DNA of 64,000 nt from Dipetalonema caudispina (taxonomy: Eukaryota > Nematoda > Chromadorea > Rhabditida > Onchocercidae). The translations under genes were made by a program, and so were the position numbers. Under the pieces are notes generated by a model, which ran no database searches, was not told the origin of the DNA, and worked only from the letters and a program-made list of their open reading frames with translations. Positions 11,737-24,739 of the stretch are shown here, piece after piece. Every line of letters begins with the position of its first letter. Within the stretch, counting starts at the first letter, position 1. The stretch lies in assembly GCA_013365325.1 (NCBI GenBank), contig JABVXV010000016.1:310001-374000 (forward strand). Reading direction: 5' to 3'.

Positions 11737-12871
11737 ATGATGTACTTAATTACGGCTGTTCTGCTTATCGTTTTTGGTGTAGAAAGTTTTGTAAGTTCCA
11801 TCAATATTTAGAGTTGATGGGAATTCAATCTTATTTTCGACTATAATATCAAGCTTTGGTATTAAAACACCTCTGGGTCACGATTATTTCTCTACGAGAT
11901 ATTCATCATAAACGTCTAATAGTTGTTGTCCCATATATGGAAATTATAAATATATGAGAACTGCAGCTTGACGAAGAGAATGTGGTACCGGATTTGGCAC
12001 CTCATATTGATAATCCGATGGAATTTGAATTCATTGAAGATGTCCACAAGAAGCAATACTTGAAGTCATTGTTTACAGAGTCCTTTTATGAACCAAACTG
12101 TGATGGTAAACCCAATGTTACGGTAAACTGTTAAATGATTTCATTAAAAACTAGAAGTTGCTTTACACGAAATATTTTCTTTCTTATAGAAGTTATTTTT
12201 AATATTCTGAGGAAGATAACCCCATTTTTTTGTATTGATAATTGCAGTTTTGTAATTATTAGGTTATATTGTAACTTGTTATGATAATTGGCCGCGTTAT
12301 AAATCATTATAAAAGTTTTTTTTTGGTTTTTATAGATCAAACCGATTTATTTTTGGCCTGGTCAACGTATTGACCTTCGATGTGTAATGTGTCGTCGAGC
12401 GTTTACTTTTAATGGATTAATGAAGCATTGGTGGTTTATGCCAGCAAAGGACGTTGAGGATGCACTAGGAGACATGAAAGTTTGATTGTTTTTGTGAAGA
12501 AGCAGAAATTAAAATGATAAAACTTATTTGTTCATTTTACTATATTTAACTGAATATCTTCATTGATCAAAATAGCTCATTCAATATTATTTCTCTTTTG
12601 TTGTCCACTAATTATTGGAGTGACCTGAAACGTATCTTATTCGCTAATCATATCTAATTACTCACTTATTCTTCATTTACACAAATATTCTTTTCGTTCT
12701 ATTCATGGGTGCTTTCATTTGTTTATCGGTTGTCAATGTCTCAAATTGTTCAGGAATTATAGCAGTAAGTTAATGTTTAGCAAAACAGAAAGTGTCATTG
12801 ATCAAATCGCTTCGTCAATTGAGTTGTTAGATTAGATTGTATTTGAATATTTTAAAACGCAGATAGTAATT

Positions 12872-12915
<44 letters not shown>

Positions 12916-15900
12916 GTTATTATTATTATTACATTTCAGAATTTGAAAAATTCACCCAAATGGAATCAACATTTGCTAACGTTAACTGCCGACTTTGGGG
13001 ATAATAGGTGGCGTGATTTTGGTGCAATGCCTAGCGGCTTCGAAACAGGGACAAATCCGCGATCACAGACTGTACTCATACAGAGAAGAGGATTGCTAAT
13101 CTTGTTGCAGGTATGTATTACTTTTATTATTCCATTCTCAAAACATCATTTGAAACGTGAATAGTAAAGTTAACAAATTTTTCAGTTATTTATATTGGAA
13201 ATGAAATATTGCCCTATTATATTAGGATTTGTAGGTAAGATAATAATATTCCATTAGTCACCATATCGACACTTCATCCCACAATGGAGTAAGAATCACA
13301 CATAACAATCTCATAGGTTTCAAGATAGTGTCGAAAAGAGTTAGCTTTTTTTAAAACTCCAATTTTCATTCCATCGTTGAGTAAACCTGGCCAATAAGAA
13401 TTTCGACCTTCCATAGATTTTAACGAATGAAGCTTTATATGTGAAATTCTTGTTGTACCTTGTTTAATCGTACAGCATTTGCCTGGTTTTAATTTTTTTC
13501 TTTAATCAACTCCACTGATGATAATGTGGCAGTGGCAGGGCATCAATCTAATAAAGGAGTTTCGAAATGACAAATTTCATATCTTTTATTCATTTTTAAC
13601 ATTTTTGACAAGTTGAAATTTTATAATATTTGCTTTTCTGAGAAGATTATAAATGTATTAAATTTAAATGATATCTTAAACTGCATATGAAACTTAAAAA
13701 GAGATTTCCAGCCGACATCCGAGAATGAAGGTCTGTATCGTTGCTTGGATATAGCCTCCAGAAATGTCTTACATTTCATTTATTATTTGATTGCCATGCA
13801 ACCTATTTTCATTTACCTTAAGTAAGTAAATAATTTCCTTTGTAAAGTTGACGATCTTGATAAATTATGTGTAAGAGTTGTTGAAACAACTGAACTGATG
13901 TTTCTGATGAAAGTTATGCATTCAAATTACCAATAAAATGTATTAATTGCTTGACCATTCACTTTCTTTGATCACAACATGCTTGAAAATTTATCTCAGC
14001 CTGGGTTATTCTTTTAACCCTTTCCTATAATTTAAAAAATATTCTCTGTCAATTTTATATCAAAGTAATTTAAGAAGTAAACTTTATCAAGAAGTTGTCG
14101 TAATGACCACTATCTCACTCTATCAAAGTGTATTTTCATTGTAGTGATTCAACTTAAGTAATTTAATTTCAATTTTTAAGGCCTGGTGAAAAGCAGGTTT
14201 TTCAAATTGGTATGTTCATTATTTTTATATCCTATCATGTATTTGATTGTATTTCAATTTATGGAAAAGTTATAGATTGGCGTGTGTCGGAAAAACGACA
14301 TAAATTTGAATATTCATCGGTGGGAGCTAAGCAATTCACTAAACAGCAGTTACTCGAAATTGAAACAAATTAGTGTATGATTTGTCACCTTGAATGGAAG
14401 GAAACATTTCTTTCATATTATTATATCGAGCTACTTTTAGAATCCTTTAAAACAATTTTCCACTCCTTACGACATTATTTAATCATGTAACTTAGCTTAG
14501 AAACATTAAAATTATAAAAATACAAAAAGAAAAATAATAACTGATCGATTTATCGTGATTGACAAGAAGGTGTTGATACGACTTTAATTTAATTTATTTT
14601 AATCTGATTTGCTTGGTGGAAAGTAATACTACACTCAAAATTCTTGGGATAGATAGTGAATGTCCGGAATCGCAAGGTTTCCCTGATTCAAACTGGAAAT
14701 TCCGTCACATTCCTCCTACATATATACGTGATGTATTTCGGATGTGCGCTATGAATTGGTCGTCGTGTCTCGATTGGGTACTTTCCCTTTGATAATTTGC
14801 TGGTGTGCTGTAAGTCACTTGAAGGATGATCAATTTGCTTTGAAAATGATAAGAGAGAAAACAGACAATCAGTTGCATATCAAACAAGAATTGCCATTTC
14901 GATTATCCATCCATTTTAACAATTAAGTTGATGAGATAATTCAAATTTTTTGTTTGCTCATTATCGATTCTTTCATTCAACAAAGTAGCAATTCTCTTAC
15001 CTGCTCATTTAGTTTCTAAATTCAGCTGTCATTTGAAAATTTGACCTTTGGACATTTTTAAGAATAGAAGTGAAGTTGTCTTTAATGAGGTAATTAGATG
15101 TTCGGAATTTCAGGTAGTAAGTGATCAGAATATGAACGAAAATATCAGCTGGAATTTACATAGACATTCGAAAGATGCTAAATTGGCAGAAAAATATGTG
15201 AATTTAAAAATTCAATTGCAATGGAGTGAATGGTCATCATGCGAGCAAGGTACTACAGTGAGGACTAGAGAAGGTGATTCTTTTTCAATTTCTTGAACTA
15301 CGAAGAAAATGTCTTGTAGTTTCTTAAAACTTCCAAATTTTCAGGTCATTGTTATTTGAGAAAGATAGATCCAAGTAAAAATATCGGTCAACTGGTAGAA
15401 GGTGCATTTGCTGCATACGATTTATTCAACTGGGTGACAAGGCTAAAGAATCATATGTCACAAATTCCGGAATTCAATATTACTGGCATACGTCTTTATA
15501 GGTACCACAATCTGCAGAAACACTTTAAGCCATCCGGTCTCCCTGTTAAATAAAATTAATTCAAATTCAAAAAATATATATATATATAAAGTAGCCCCAA
15601 AGCTCTTCACCGCTATTGGATTCTTGTTTCAGTGGACTGGTATCAAAGTTAATTCATGAAGGTGCATTCGGCGATGACAAAACATATGACGATTGCTATA
15701 GTGTTCGTGCTTCTTTCAACTTTTTCAAGTTTAAAGTTGTATAGAGTATTTTTCAGTATTAAATTGGGAACTCTTTGAAAAGATAGCATTAAAAATCTGA
15801 AGAGAATTTTTTTTTCAGATGGAAGGTATGTTTTTTAAGAAACCAAAAGCGATAAGACGATGGATCGCTGCAATTTTCGCAGCATTTGGAGTTGAGGATG

Positions 15901-16037
15901 TCGAATCAATGTTGAAAACGAGTGATCGATTATGCCTGTATTATTATAACAAGCCGGCTATACGAAGAGATGAAGCACCAGCTAATGTCTTCGTTGGTAC
16001 CCATCTTATAGACACCCAACGTTGTCCGATTCTTTAA
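11737..16037 (+). CDS. Secreted FAM187-like protein with Ig-like and TSP1-like segments
   Basis: Exons: 11737-11790, 11967-12122, 12336-12479, 12940-13110, 13712-13821, 14181-14209, 14276-14372, 14657-14777, 15114-15273, 15345-15501, 15633-15702, 15819-16037; phases agree and give 495 aa. Residues 1-18 form a signal peptide (hydrophobic LITAVLLIVFGV). An Ig-like half-domain runs from the Cys in IDLRCVMC (about 86) to NEGLYRCLD (Cys about 186). The latter closely resembles the TGLYRCLD motif of vertebrate FAM187. WSEWSSC (about 331-337) followed by TREGHCYL matches the TSP1-like WDPWQDC...GYCYV region of that family. A second Cys-rich half ends in CPIL. No membrane span is seen at the C-terminus, unlike vertebrate FAM187B. 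Least certain joint: exon 7 could instead end at the TAG at 14371-14373, but a gtgtat donor spanning it splices in phase to exon 8. Function unknown. Confidence 0.75.
12873..12930 (+). repeat. (ATT)n microsatellite at an intron 3' end
   Basis: About 19 ATT units with one G interruption, ending 10 bp before exon 4 of the FAM187-like gene, so the repeat takes the place of the usual polypyrimidine region before the catttcag acceptor. Confidence 0.95.
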
Positions 16038-17521
16038 ATCTTGGAAGCTTATATATTAAATTTAGAATTTTGTTGTTAGAAATGAAATTACTGTTGTTTC
16101 ATTTTTGAAAGAGAAATTGAATTTTCTGAAGAAATTCTACTTTCTCGTTTGGCTGTTTAATTTTCCAGCTTCTTTGACTTTCTTTTTCCCCCTACTACAG
16201 AATGCTACTTCTCCTTTTCTGCTTCTTCTTAGCAAAATTTCATGATACCTAATTATTTCTGCTTTCAGTAAATCATTTTGTAACTGCATGCTGCTTCATT
16301 TTGATTTTGCATGAAAGAAGATGATTGCTTTAATCTTTCACTCCAACAAATATAACTTCTCTCGACTGACTATTTTTGAAGGAAACAAAAATGCTTAAAT
16401 CTACAGTACCACAATTCATCAAATTTTTTATCAGCGCTTAAACTGCTACCACAATTTAACAAGTAGTACTACAATGAAAAGCTCCGCTATTGGAATTGTC
16501 GCAGTTGAAGGAAACTGCAGAGATGACAGAGGAAGTACATTGGCTTCAATGTGGTATGAGTGGACTTGATCTATGAGAGGTAACTGTATTCTAATTTGGT
16601 ATTCATATTTCTCGATCAGACAATCATCTTGCGAGCTATTTTACTAATGGTGATAAATCGTTTCAGCATGTTTATGTTTATAAAAGGCTATTATAGAAAA
16701 TGAAGATACCAAGAAATCAAGCATGAATTCCTTAAATTCTAAAATATGAAACTACTGGTATTGTTCTGATTTATCAGTCTGATTTATTATCAATCTGCTA
16801 CTTCATTGTTTTTCATATCCCTTATTATTGATAGTTATTTTTCTGTAGCCTTTTAGGGTCAAATAAGTCTCGGAAACTCCAGAGGTCTAGATCATCATAG
16901 AATGCTTCTCCAGGAGCAAGAAAAAGTTTCAATTCCGTGTTTATTAGTTAAAATCTCTCAATAAAAAGAGCCTTCTGAATTGGAGCTGAATTTTGAATTG
17001 ATCTGAATTAACAAATATTCTTTACCTAATTAATTGGTGAAGGTGAAACCTTAACTGGCACTGATTGGATCTCTTTTGTAATTTTTGAAAAGCTAAAATT
17101 TGTCAGTAGTACTTTTTTACCTAAAGATTTCTTGATTTTTCTGAGTTCTGATCGGTGTGATTTATGAAAATGAAAGAGAGACAGAAAAAAGATTATCGCT
17201 CCAAACGTCACTTCTCTTAGTTTTGTTCAAAATTGAATGTTATTTCGAGATTGATTCAAAAATTTATTTTAACTTCGGTGACATTTAGCAATGGTGGCTT
17301 TATTTTGGTGACCATTCGTATCAGGCATAATTCTAGCTTTGTGTTACGATGAAACACCACCGATTATCAAGAAAATGAGGAAATTCGTCGTAAAGGATGA
17401 GTGTTTTCTTTTTTTACAACGACAAGCTGGAAGACATAGATTGATGAAAAGAAAGCTTTGCTATGTTACTGTGGTAATAGTAATGGTAGTAGTAGCGGTG
17501 ATGGTGATGATGACAATGGAA

Positions 17522-17563
17522 ACGATCAAACAAGTATTATAGAACATCCACTTGTTTGATCGT
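17522..17563. repeat. Perfect 14-bp inverted repeat with 14-nt loop
   Basis: Arms acgatcaaacaagt (17522-17535) and acttgtttgatcgt (17550-17563) are exact reverse complements. It could form a hairpin, or be a relic of a small inverted-repeat element. No gene is attached to it. Confidence 0.9.
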
Positions 17564-20500
17564 GCCTGAATTTTGGGGTAATGAATAGTGTGCAACCCGA
17601 AATGACCCCGTCATCATCCACTCCTCTTCTGTACGTAATTTATCGCACAAAGAAAACAGATTGCTTCTTTTTTTTTCCTTCAAATTTAATTGATTTACTG
17701 ATTCTTGTGTTGAAGTTTAATTTTCAGAAATAAACTGTCATTTACATACAAGACACATTTATGCGCTCAGTGTCCCCTCTCGGCAATTATTTGTCAACTC
17801 CACTCCCTACTCATTCATTTTAACTTTTTCCATATTCTTTTCAGTTTTGCAACCGCTCTTAGGCAATAGCTGTCAATTCAGATAATCATTCACCATTTCC
17901 TCACCCTAATATTTTGCAAGGCTGGTACTAATTAGTCTTAAGCTATGCAATTGTTGTTGAAAATTTCTTTCAGTCTATCTAGTGTTGTTTTATTTTGAAT
18001 TTCATAAATGATCATGAAGATCGTAAGATATCAGAAGCATAAAGTACAAATGAACTGCGAAATTGAAGGGGAAGACTTAAAGGAATGTTATTAGTGTAAT
18101 TTTTAATTGTAACTATGATCGGCAGAAGATCAAGCCTTTAAAACAGGCATTGCTAGTGAATGACCAAAACCTTTCCTTTAGCTACTGTTTCATTCTTCTG
18201 AATAACGTTAAAATGTTTGAAATTTTTATTCGTAAAATTAATCTTTCATAAAAATGCTATCAATAGAAATGTAATTGGAATTTCAGTGTCAGCTTCGTCG
18301 GATTTTTATTTTTATAATTGAAAATTTGATGAAAACTAGTATTGGAGGACAACAGATATCAATAACCAGCAGTAAACGATTGCAGTTGAGCCCATTCTTC
18401 TTCTGTAGTGTATTTTGTATCAAATTTCTGTGTTAAAAGTTTATTCATTCTAAAGACTTATTTTTATTAAGCCAGAATACGCAATTCATTTCAGATATTT
18501 CCATTTGCTTAGACAAATTTTAATCACTAATTATTTGCTTTGAAAATAATTCTGGTCCAGAATCCATCTTAACACAGTCTTAATGAATTCATGACTACTT
18601 ATAATTTAATAAAGATGGTATCATAAAGCGATACCTAAATTGTAAACGTATCAAAACGATGTCGCCAGCATGTTTATTCAAAAAAGTACTCCAACCAGCT
18701 ATTTTTACAAATAATTTTGATCCTTCATTGCAAATTACATTTGATCAACACTGTTCCAGGGTACCCGTCAAAGTGCAGATGTTCCTGATCCAGTTCATTT
18801 AATGATGTTTAGATTTGTTGATTCACTTTGTTTTCGATTCTGCACTTAAGGCTTTACCTCTATATGATTCATCCACTATTTTTTTTCACGAAGATCGTTC
18901 CAAACAATTTCATAGGTTTAAAATAGGTTTAAAATCAATAAGTGATTTCGATATACTCTGTGTCCATCTGAATGGCTGGGCTGCTTTGCATAATATTACT
19001 TTTATATTAGGTTTTATTAGTCTCATATCAAATATCCAGGCTAGTTTTGCTTAGTTGAAAGTGAATGGAGCTTCTGTCATATGTTTTGATTTGTCCAATC
19101 CTTTTGTTAACGCCTTAAAGGAAAAAAGTATATGACGTATACTTTGCTGGGCCGAATATTTTTGATCTCAGTGTTTCTTAAACAATAAGCGCTCAAACAT
19201 CAAATTTTTCTAAAGAGTAGAAATGGAAATCAAAATAGATGAATAATCCTTTTAATGCAATCAGACTTTCATAATATGGTTAATCTTCATAAACGGTTCA
19301 AAATAGGTTTTTTTTTTTTTTTTTGTTTGAATTCAAAGTTTTTTTTTCGAGGAAATTTTTTGATGATGTTATAAGTTTGCAAGATGGTTGAGAAGCATAA
19401 ATATCAAATTAGAGTATAGCTACCTTTCATAGATCGAATCCATTCATACTACCAATCACATCGAAGCCAATATCATTTTCGAAATTTCCTTCAGCTGCGT
19501 CAATTCTTCATTGCAACATTAACGCCACAATTCTGGATAAGCGTTTTATCGATAACGTTTAGTTCACGTGGAAAATTATTGTTTAATTAATACTTGCTTA
19601 TATATTCTTCTTCCTCATTCTATTTCACTCGACCTTTTCAATCTTTCCCTCTCTAAAAAGATGAATATTTTGGTTGTGGGATATTTTTCGATGGCATTGC
19701 TTGAAGCAGCCTATCGATGGAAAAGAGGAAGAAGCCAATACCATTTCTCATCAACAATTTATGCAACGCTTGTATCACTTTCAAGCTTCACTAATTGGAC
19801 ATAATAAGAAATTAATTGAGCTAATAGAACCGATTAGCATTAGATACGTGTGATTTCCGTAATGAAATACTCAAACTGGTTTCTGAATTCAGAAAAAAAA
19901 TGCAATGAACTCTACTCTTCTTCCTGTTTCCAAATGGTCCTTTTTCCTAGAATAATGCAACAAACTTTTCTAATATCCTCCTCTATTGTAATGCTTGAAA
20001 TAAATGACCAATGTTAATTTTCAGTAATTGCATTACCAAAAAATAAAACTGATATTTCCATGGTACATTAAGAAATGCTTTTTTCTTTTTTTTTTTTTTT
20101 TTGAAAATGTTCCTTTTTCATTTCAGAATTTGAAGACTGGAAAAAACTGAACGAAGAAATTGGGTTTACTACCGTAACCGAAAGCCTTGATAGTTCATAT
20201 CTAAAAGTTTCTTTAGTTTTTTCTTTTTTCATTTTTTGTCTCATACTACCAACACTTGTCAATTGTGAAATAATGACATTTTAATTCAGTTTTGTCTGCC
20301 ATGAGTAGAAGACCCAATTAGTTGTCATTGCTTGCATACCTTTACCATCTTTTGAATTTCCTATCTTTTTCTATATAGCATTGATTGTTTCATTCTCGCC
20401 TGTTATAGTTATGATTTGATTTAATGAAATCATTGTCTAAATGATAATTAACAAGCATGTCTAGGAAGAAAAGATACTTTGGATATAAAATTCATTGTAT

Positions 20501-22167
20501 TACTACAACAGCTTCCTATAAAGTTTTGCATTATTTGGAAGAAATAACAATTTATTAAGTTTGTTTCAACTCTGAATAATACTAATTTCTAAGCGACAAG
20601 AAAATGATAATAGATATTACTGTTACTATTATCTTTCTTATCACTAATTTTATGATTCATGTCTTCATTCCTATTATCATCTCCTTTATCAACACTTTAA
20701 TCAATGTTAAACAAATTCTAAAGAGCTCTTGTCATTGGTAATAATGATCGTATTGATGAGAGTGATTGAAAGCAGTGAAATAATCGTTTTAAGAAATGAA
20801 AATGATTAAAATCGAACTAATAGAAAGGGTTGCGGAACAGCAATTTGCCTGTGCGAGGTGTAATAGAAGTTGATGTGGGTTGAATTCATCAAAAAGATGG
20901 GATGGAAAGGGAAGGAAACGACAAGATAGGCTCTTATCGTTCCTCGGTGATTCCTTTCTTAAATAACCTGTTCCGATTTTTCAACCCAAAAGCGCAATAT
21001 CATTTCTCGTTCGTTTGCTACGAACTTCTTCACCACTGATATTGTCCTAATAGTCTAGTTAAAATGACAGTTTTTGAGCTGTGCAAAGAAATAAGAATTC
21101 AGTGTGAAAATGAAAGATTTAAAAATTGCCTGATTAATAAGCCTACTCTTGAGGATTGTTTTCTCTCAGAAAGGTTTATAAAAAGTTACAGCGTAACTAG
21201 TCTACAATATACCATTTCTGTAAACTACATATCTTTATGGAATTTTAATGAACCTGTTTATAATTACAAATGAATTCATTTGAGCAGTGAAGCTTCAAAA
21301 TATCTATATAAAAAGTGGCAATAGCTGGAACAAGTAGAATGACATATATCGGCAAATTGTGAATGTTGTAAATATCGTATATACCATTAATTCATTAATT
21401 TTAAGCAGCTTTGCCATCTTTTAATCCATACATTGAATTATGAAATTGCCATAATCACACTTCATTGAATATAAAATTTGTTAATAACATATCAGCATGA
21501 AATATTTTCAAGCTAAGCTGGTTAGTGCTTCTGTCAAAGCAACAGTTTTGAAACGAAAGTTAAACTGGTTAATGATTGATCTTTTACTGCAATTGAGAAC
21601 ATTAAACATTTTCAAGGCTCATTCCCGCTTATTTCTTGTGTCGCATCAGTGGGACAATAGTTTCGAATACTACAAAAGTCCTGTAATCACCTTATTCTAC
21701 TATTATTTCTGTAATTTATGCGTTTCGAGTTTGATTTTTGCTACCATTCACGAATTTTAATTTCACACTCATTCTGTTGAAAATTTTCATTCATTTTATT
21801 CCACATTTAAAATTAAGTTAAAGCAAAACCAACATCTGGCCATTGGACAAGCCACTAGATTTAGTAAAAACAATAAAACCCAAAAGTGTAATTATGTCAC
21901 CCTGGTGTGAAAAATTTCTAGATTTCGGTGAAACGTCATTTTGATATTTTATTTATTGTAATATTTTTTTTCTGAGAGTAATGGTAAATGTTTGGTAAGA
22001 ACTAGATCTAAGTTGTTTTCGAATTTCTTGAGTACAAATAGGTACTCATAGAATTTCGGATCAGTGTTTTACTGTTCAGGTCAATTGTTCGACCTTTTTC
22101 AAGTTTATCAAATCGCCAAATACGTACTTGCACGGTTTAATTTTATCTTGTTGGTAAATTACTGAAC

Positions 22168-22188
22168 AAAAAAAAAAAAAAAAAAAAA
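22168..22188 (+). repeat. Poly(A) tract, 21 nt
   Basis: Homopolymer run in intergenic DNA. It could be the tail of an old retroposed copy, but nothing upstream supports that. Confidence 0.9.
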
Positions 22189-22614
22189 TAGGAAGAAATG
22201 AATAAAAGACATCCGTAATTACAGGGGCAATATTTTAAAGTTTAGTGGAATTTTCTCTTCATGTTCATTTTCCCTATCTTTTTCACCCTTCCCTCATTTC
22301 AATAAAACTAATTTTAGATGTCTCATCAACAGTTTAGGAAATGACAATTGTGTTGAATGCTCCTATTTATTCCACAACAATATTTCACATTCTTATTTTT
22401 CTTACTTTCCATCCACTCTCGACATTATTATTTTATAAAGTAAACAAATAACAAAATTCCTTTCAACAAAATTTCTGTTTGCATTAAGCATTCATAACTC
22501 AAAACTATTTGTGTCAAGTACTCTTCCATCCTTACTACACATTATAAGCATCATATCATATCTGCTATATCGTCAGAAGTCAAGTTGAAAAGTGAAAAAG
22601 AATAATCCCTATAT

Positions 22615-22640
22615 AAAAAAAAAAAAAAAAAAAAAAAAAA
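22615..22640 (+). repeat. Poly(A) tract, 26 nt
   Basis: Homopolymer run in intergenic DNA, about 450 bp from a similar run. Confidence 0.9.
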
Positions 22641-24661
22641 CGAAACAAAAATTCGATATCCCAACTTTTCGCTTTATTTGAACAGAAGTTTTTAAATAAA
22701 ATTTTGCATCCTATTTGTTCAAATTTTTTTTTTTACACTCTATTTTTTCAAGAACAACTTTATTACCTTTATCAGTAAGTTGGACACTAATTTTTTGTTC
22801 CAAACAACTTTGTTCTTTTATCAGTAACTTGAAACTTGCAAAGGAAGAAATATAAAAATTGTATGCAATAGCTTCAAAAACAGTTCTTACCCAGTTTTTA
22901 TCCTCCTCTCAACCATTTCTTCCGGTTCCATAACTCCATACCACGTATTATTTGCAATATTTAGCACAACAATATCCATTGCCGTATTGTTTACGGAAAC
23001 AAGCAAATAATTCTTTTTGCTCTTTGTTCGCTTCGAAACAAATTTTCTTTCAAAACCATATTTCCCTTAATTTTTTAGCAGTGAAAATAACTTTCTCTGA
23101 TATGTCAAGTAGGAATCACTAAATAAGATGAAGTAAACAGAAATATTTACCTTTATCAGTAGTAAACAACTGCACTGTATAGCTTCAGTGATGTAATCAA
23201 TAATATAAACCTTTCTGACATTTAATTAAATCATTCTTTTTAATCATCCTTTTTTCATTTTGTCTAGGCTTTCTTAGTCAAAACAGTAACCAATTATTGA
23301 CTTCATTTGAATTTGATTGTCGTTTCGTATTTTCCATCATTTCATTCCGTTCTATTGCTTTACTTGTTCCTAATACTTTATAAGCTTACTTAAGTTAAAA
23401 GTCAGAAAAACTTACTTTTTCCAACTTCAAGCTTTTAATTGTAGAGGAATTGCTAGAACTTTTAACAAACAGGGAATAAGAGTTTTGTTTTTTGCACTTC
23501 ATAAAGTTCAGAAGTAGTAAGCAGTCATGCAGTATCCCGAATGGGACACTGTAGTATACTTCTACATTTTACTATTTCAATTCAAAGTGCTTTGATTGAT
23601 TATCTATTGATTTTATTACTGCCATTTAATTTTGCTTCATCTCCAAAAGCAGTTATACTCACAGCTTTCAAGCACATTACAAATAAAACGCATTTATCAC
23701 TGGTTTCCGTCCGTTTCTCTATCGACCTTTCCGGTAGTTTCCTGGGAGGAAGGAATAGGTCTCAATCCTCTTACTTTTCATTCTTGTACCTATATCATAC
23801 CTTCCAAAATCTTTCATTCATTTAGACTAACTAATATTTCGAGACTAGCATTATTCGAGATCGCTTTGCATAGGCTCTTACAAAGAACCGCGTAACTAAT
23901 TCTTCTATTTTAGCAACTTACGGAGCTCACAAGAGATTTGATTTATAGTCTATTTCATAGCTAACTAGGCCAAACGTACATGAAACTTCATCTCGATTTT
24001 TTAAGTAGCTATGTCCACTTGTAATGAAAATATTTGGCCATTGAGATTCAATTGGGACTATTTATACTAGAATGTACTGTACAACCGAATTTTTAAGGAG
24101 TAATTTATGATTACAATGTGAAAAATTTACAAAAATTCGAATTTAAATAACATTATTATCCAGAAAAATTTTTAGAATTTCATAAATTGCTTTGCTTATC
24201 ATATGTAATTTTGATTATGTTTTGTTTATGAATTTTATAAGTGTTTTAATTGCTTCATCATTAATTAACTTACTTGTTTGCTTCCTTATTGATTTTCTAA
24301 ATAACTACTGAAGTCACGAACAAAAACATTTGACTTGCATTGTTTTTAAAAATTTCAATTACCGCAGCATGAAGACTTTGTTACCAGTCATCAAAAATTG
24401 CAAGTAATTGCACATCATACTTGCAATGTCTCATAAGAAATGTGCAATTTTAGTTCGTTTACCTTTTCATCCTATTTGTTCTATTATTTCGTAACTTCTC
24501 TAGTAAACTTTAAATTATGTCTAAATTCTTTCTTTTTTTCATTTTTTCTTTTACACATTTCATTAAATTCGATTTTTCCTCTTTTTAAAACTTTTCTTCC
24601 CGTCTTCTTAAGTTCTTGCTGAATTATTGAATTGATCTTCATACTATGCAAATTTTTTCAG

Positions 24662-24739
24662 GATTGGGAAGTGTAAAAAAGTTAGAAAAGAAGCAAACTG
24701 GAGAACGTAGACCTCAACGATCAGCATGGCCTAATTGCA
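24662..24739 (+). promoter_or_regulatory. Aminopeptidase 5' leader with a two-codon upstream ORF
   Basis: Between the tttttcag acceptor and the start at 24740 lies one other ATG (24726), followed by GCC and the stop TAA (24732-24734). This minimal Met-Ala ORF ends five bases before the main start codon. If the acceptor is used, it would be the first ATG met by scanning ribosomes. Confidence 0.5.

Larger units (their letters stand above)
16038..24739. other. 8.7-kb gene-poor interval
   Basis: I find no chain of exons with agreeing phases on either strand. All open frames are short and none shows a recognisable family. Contents that can be named: a 14-bp perfect inverted repeat (17522-17563), poly(A) runs at 22168-22188 and 22615-22640, a diverged direct repeat near 22.75-22.83 kb, and a possible SL acceptor (tttttcag, AG at 24660-24661) for the aminopeptidase mRNA. 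The right part probably includes the aminopeptidase promoter. Confidence 0.5.

Noticed and set aside
14371..14373. In-frame TAG in the FAM187-like gene read as the true stop
   Set aside because: A gtgtat donor begins two bases into this codon, and the downstream exons join in phase with Cys-rich, family-like sequence, so termination here is less likely, though not excluded.
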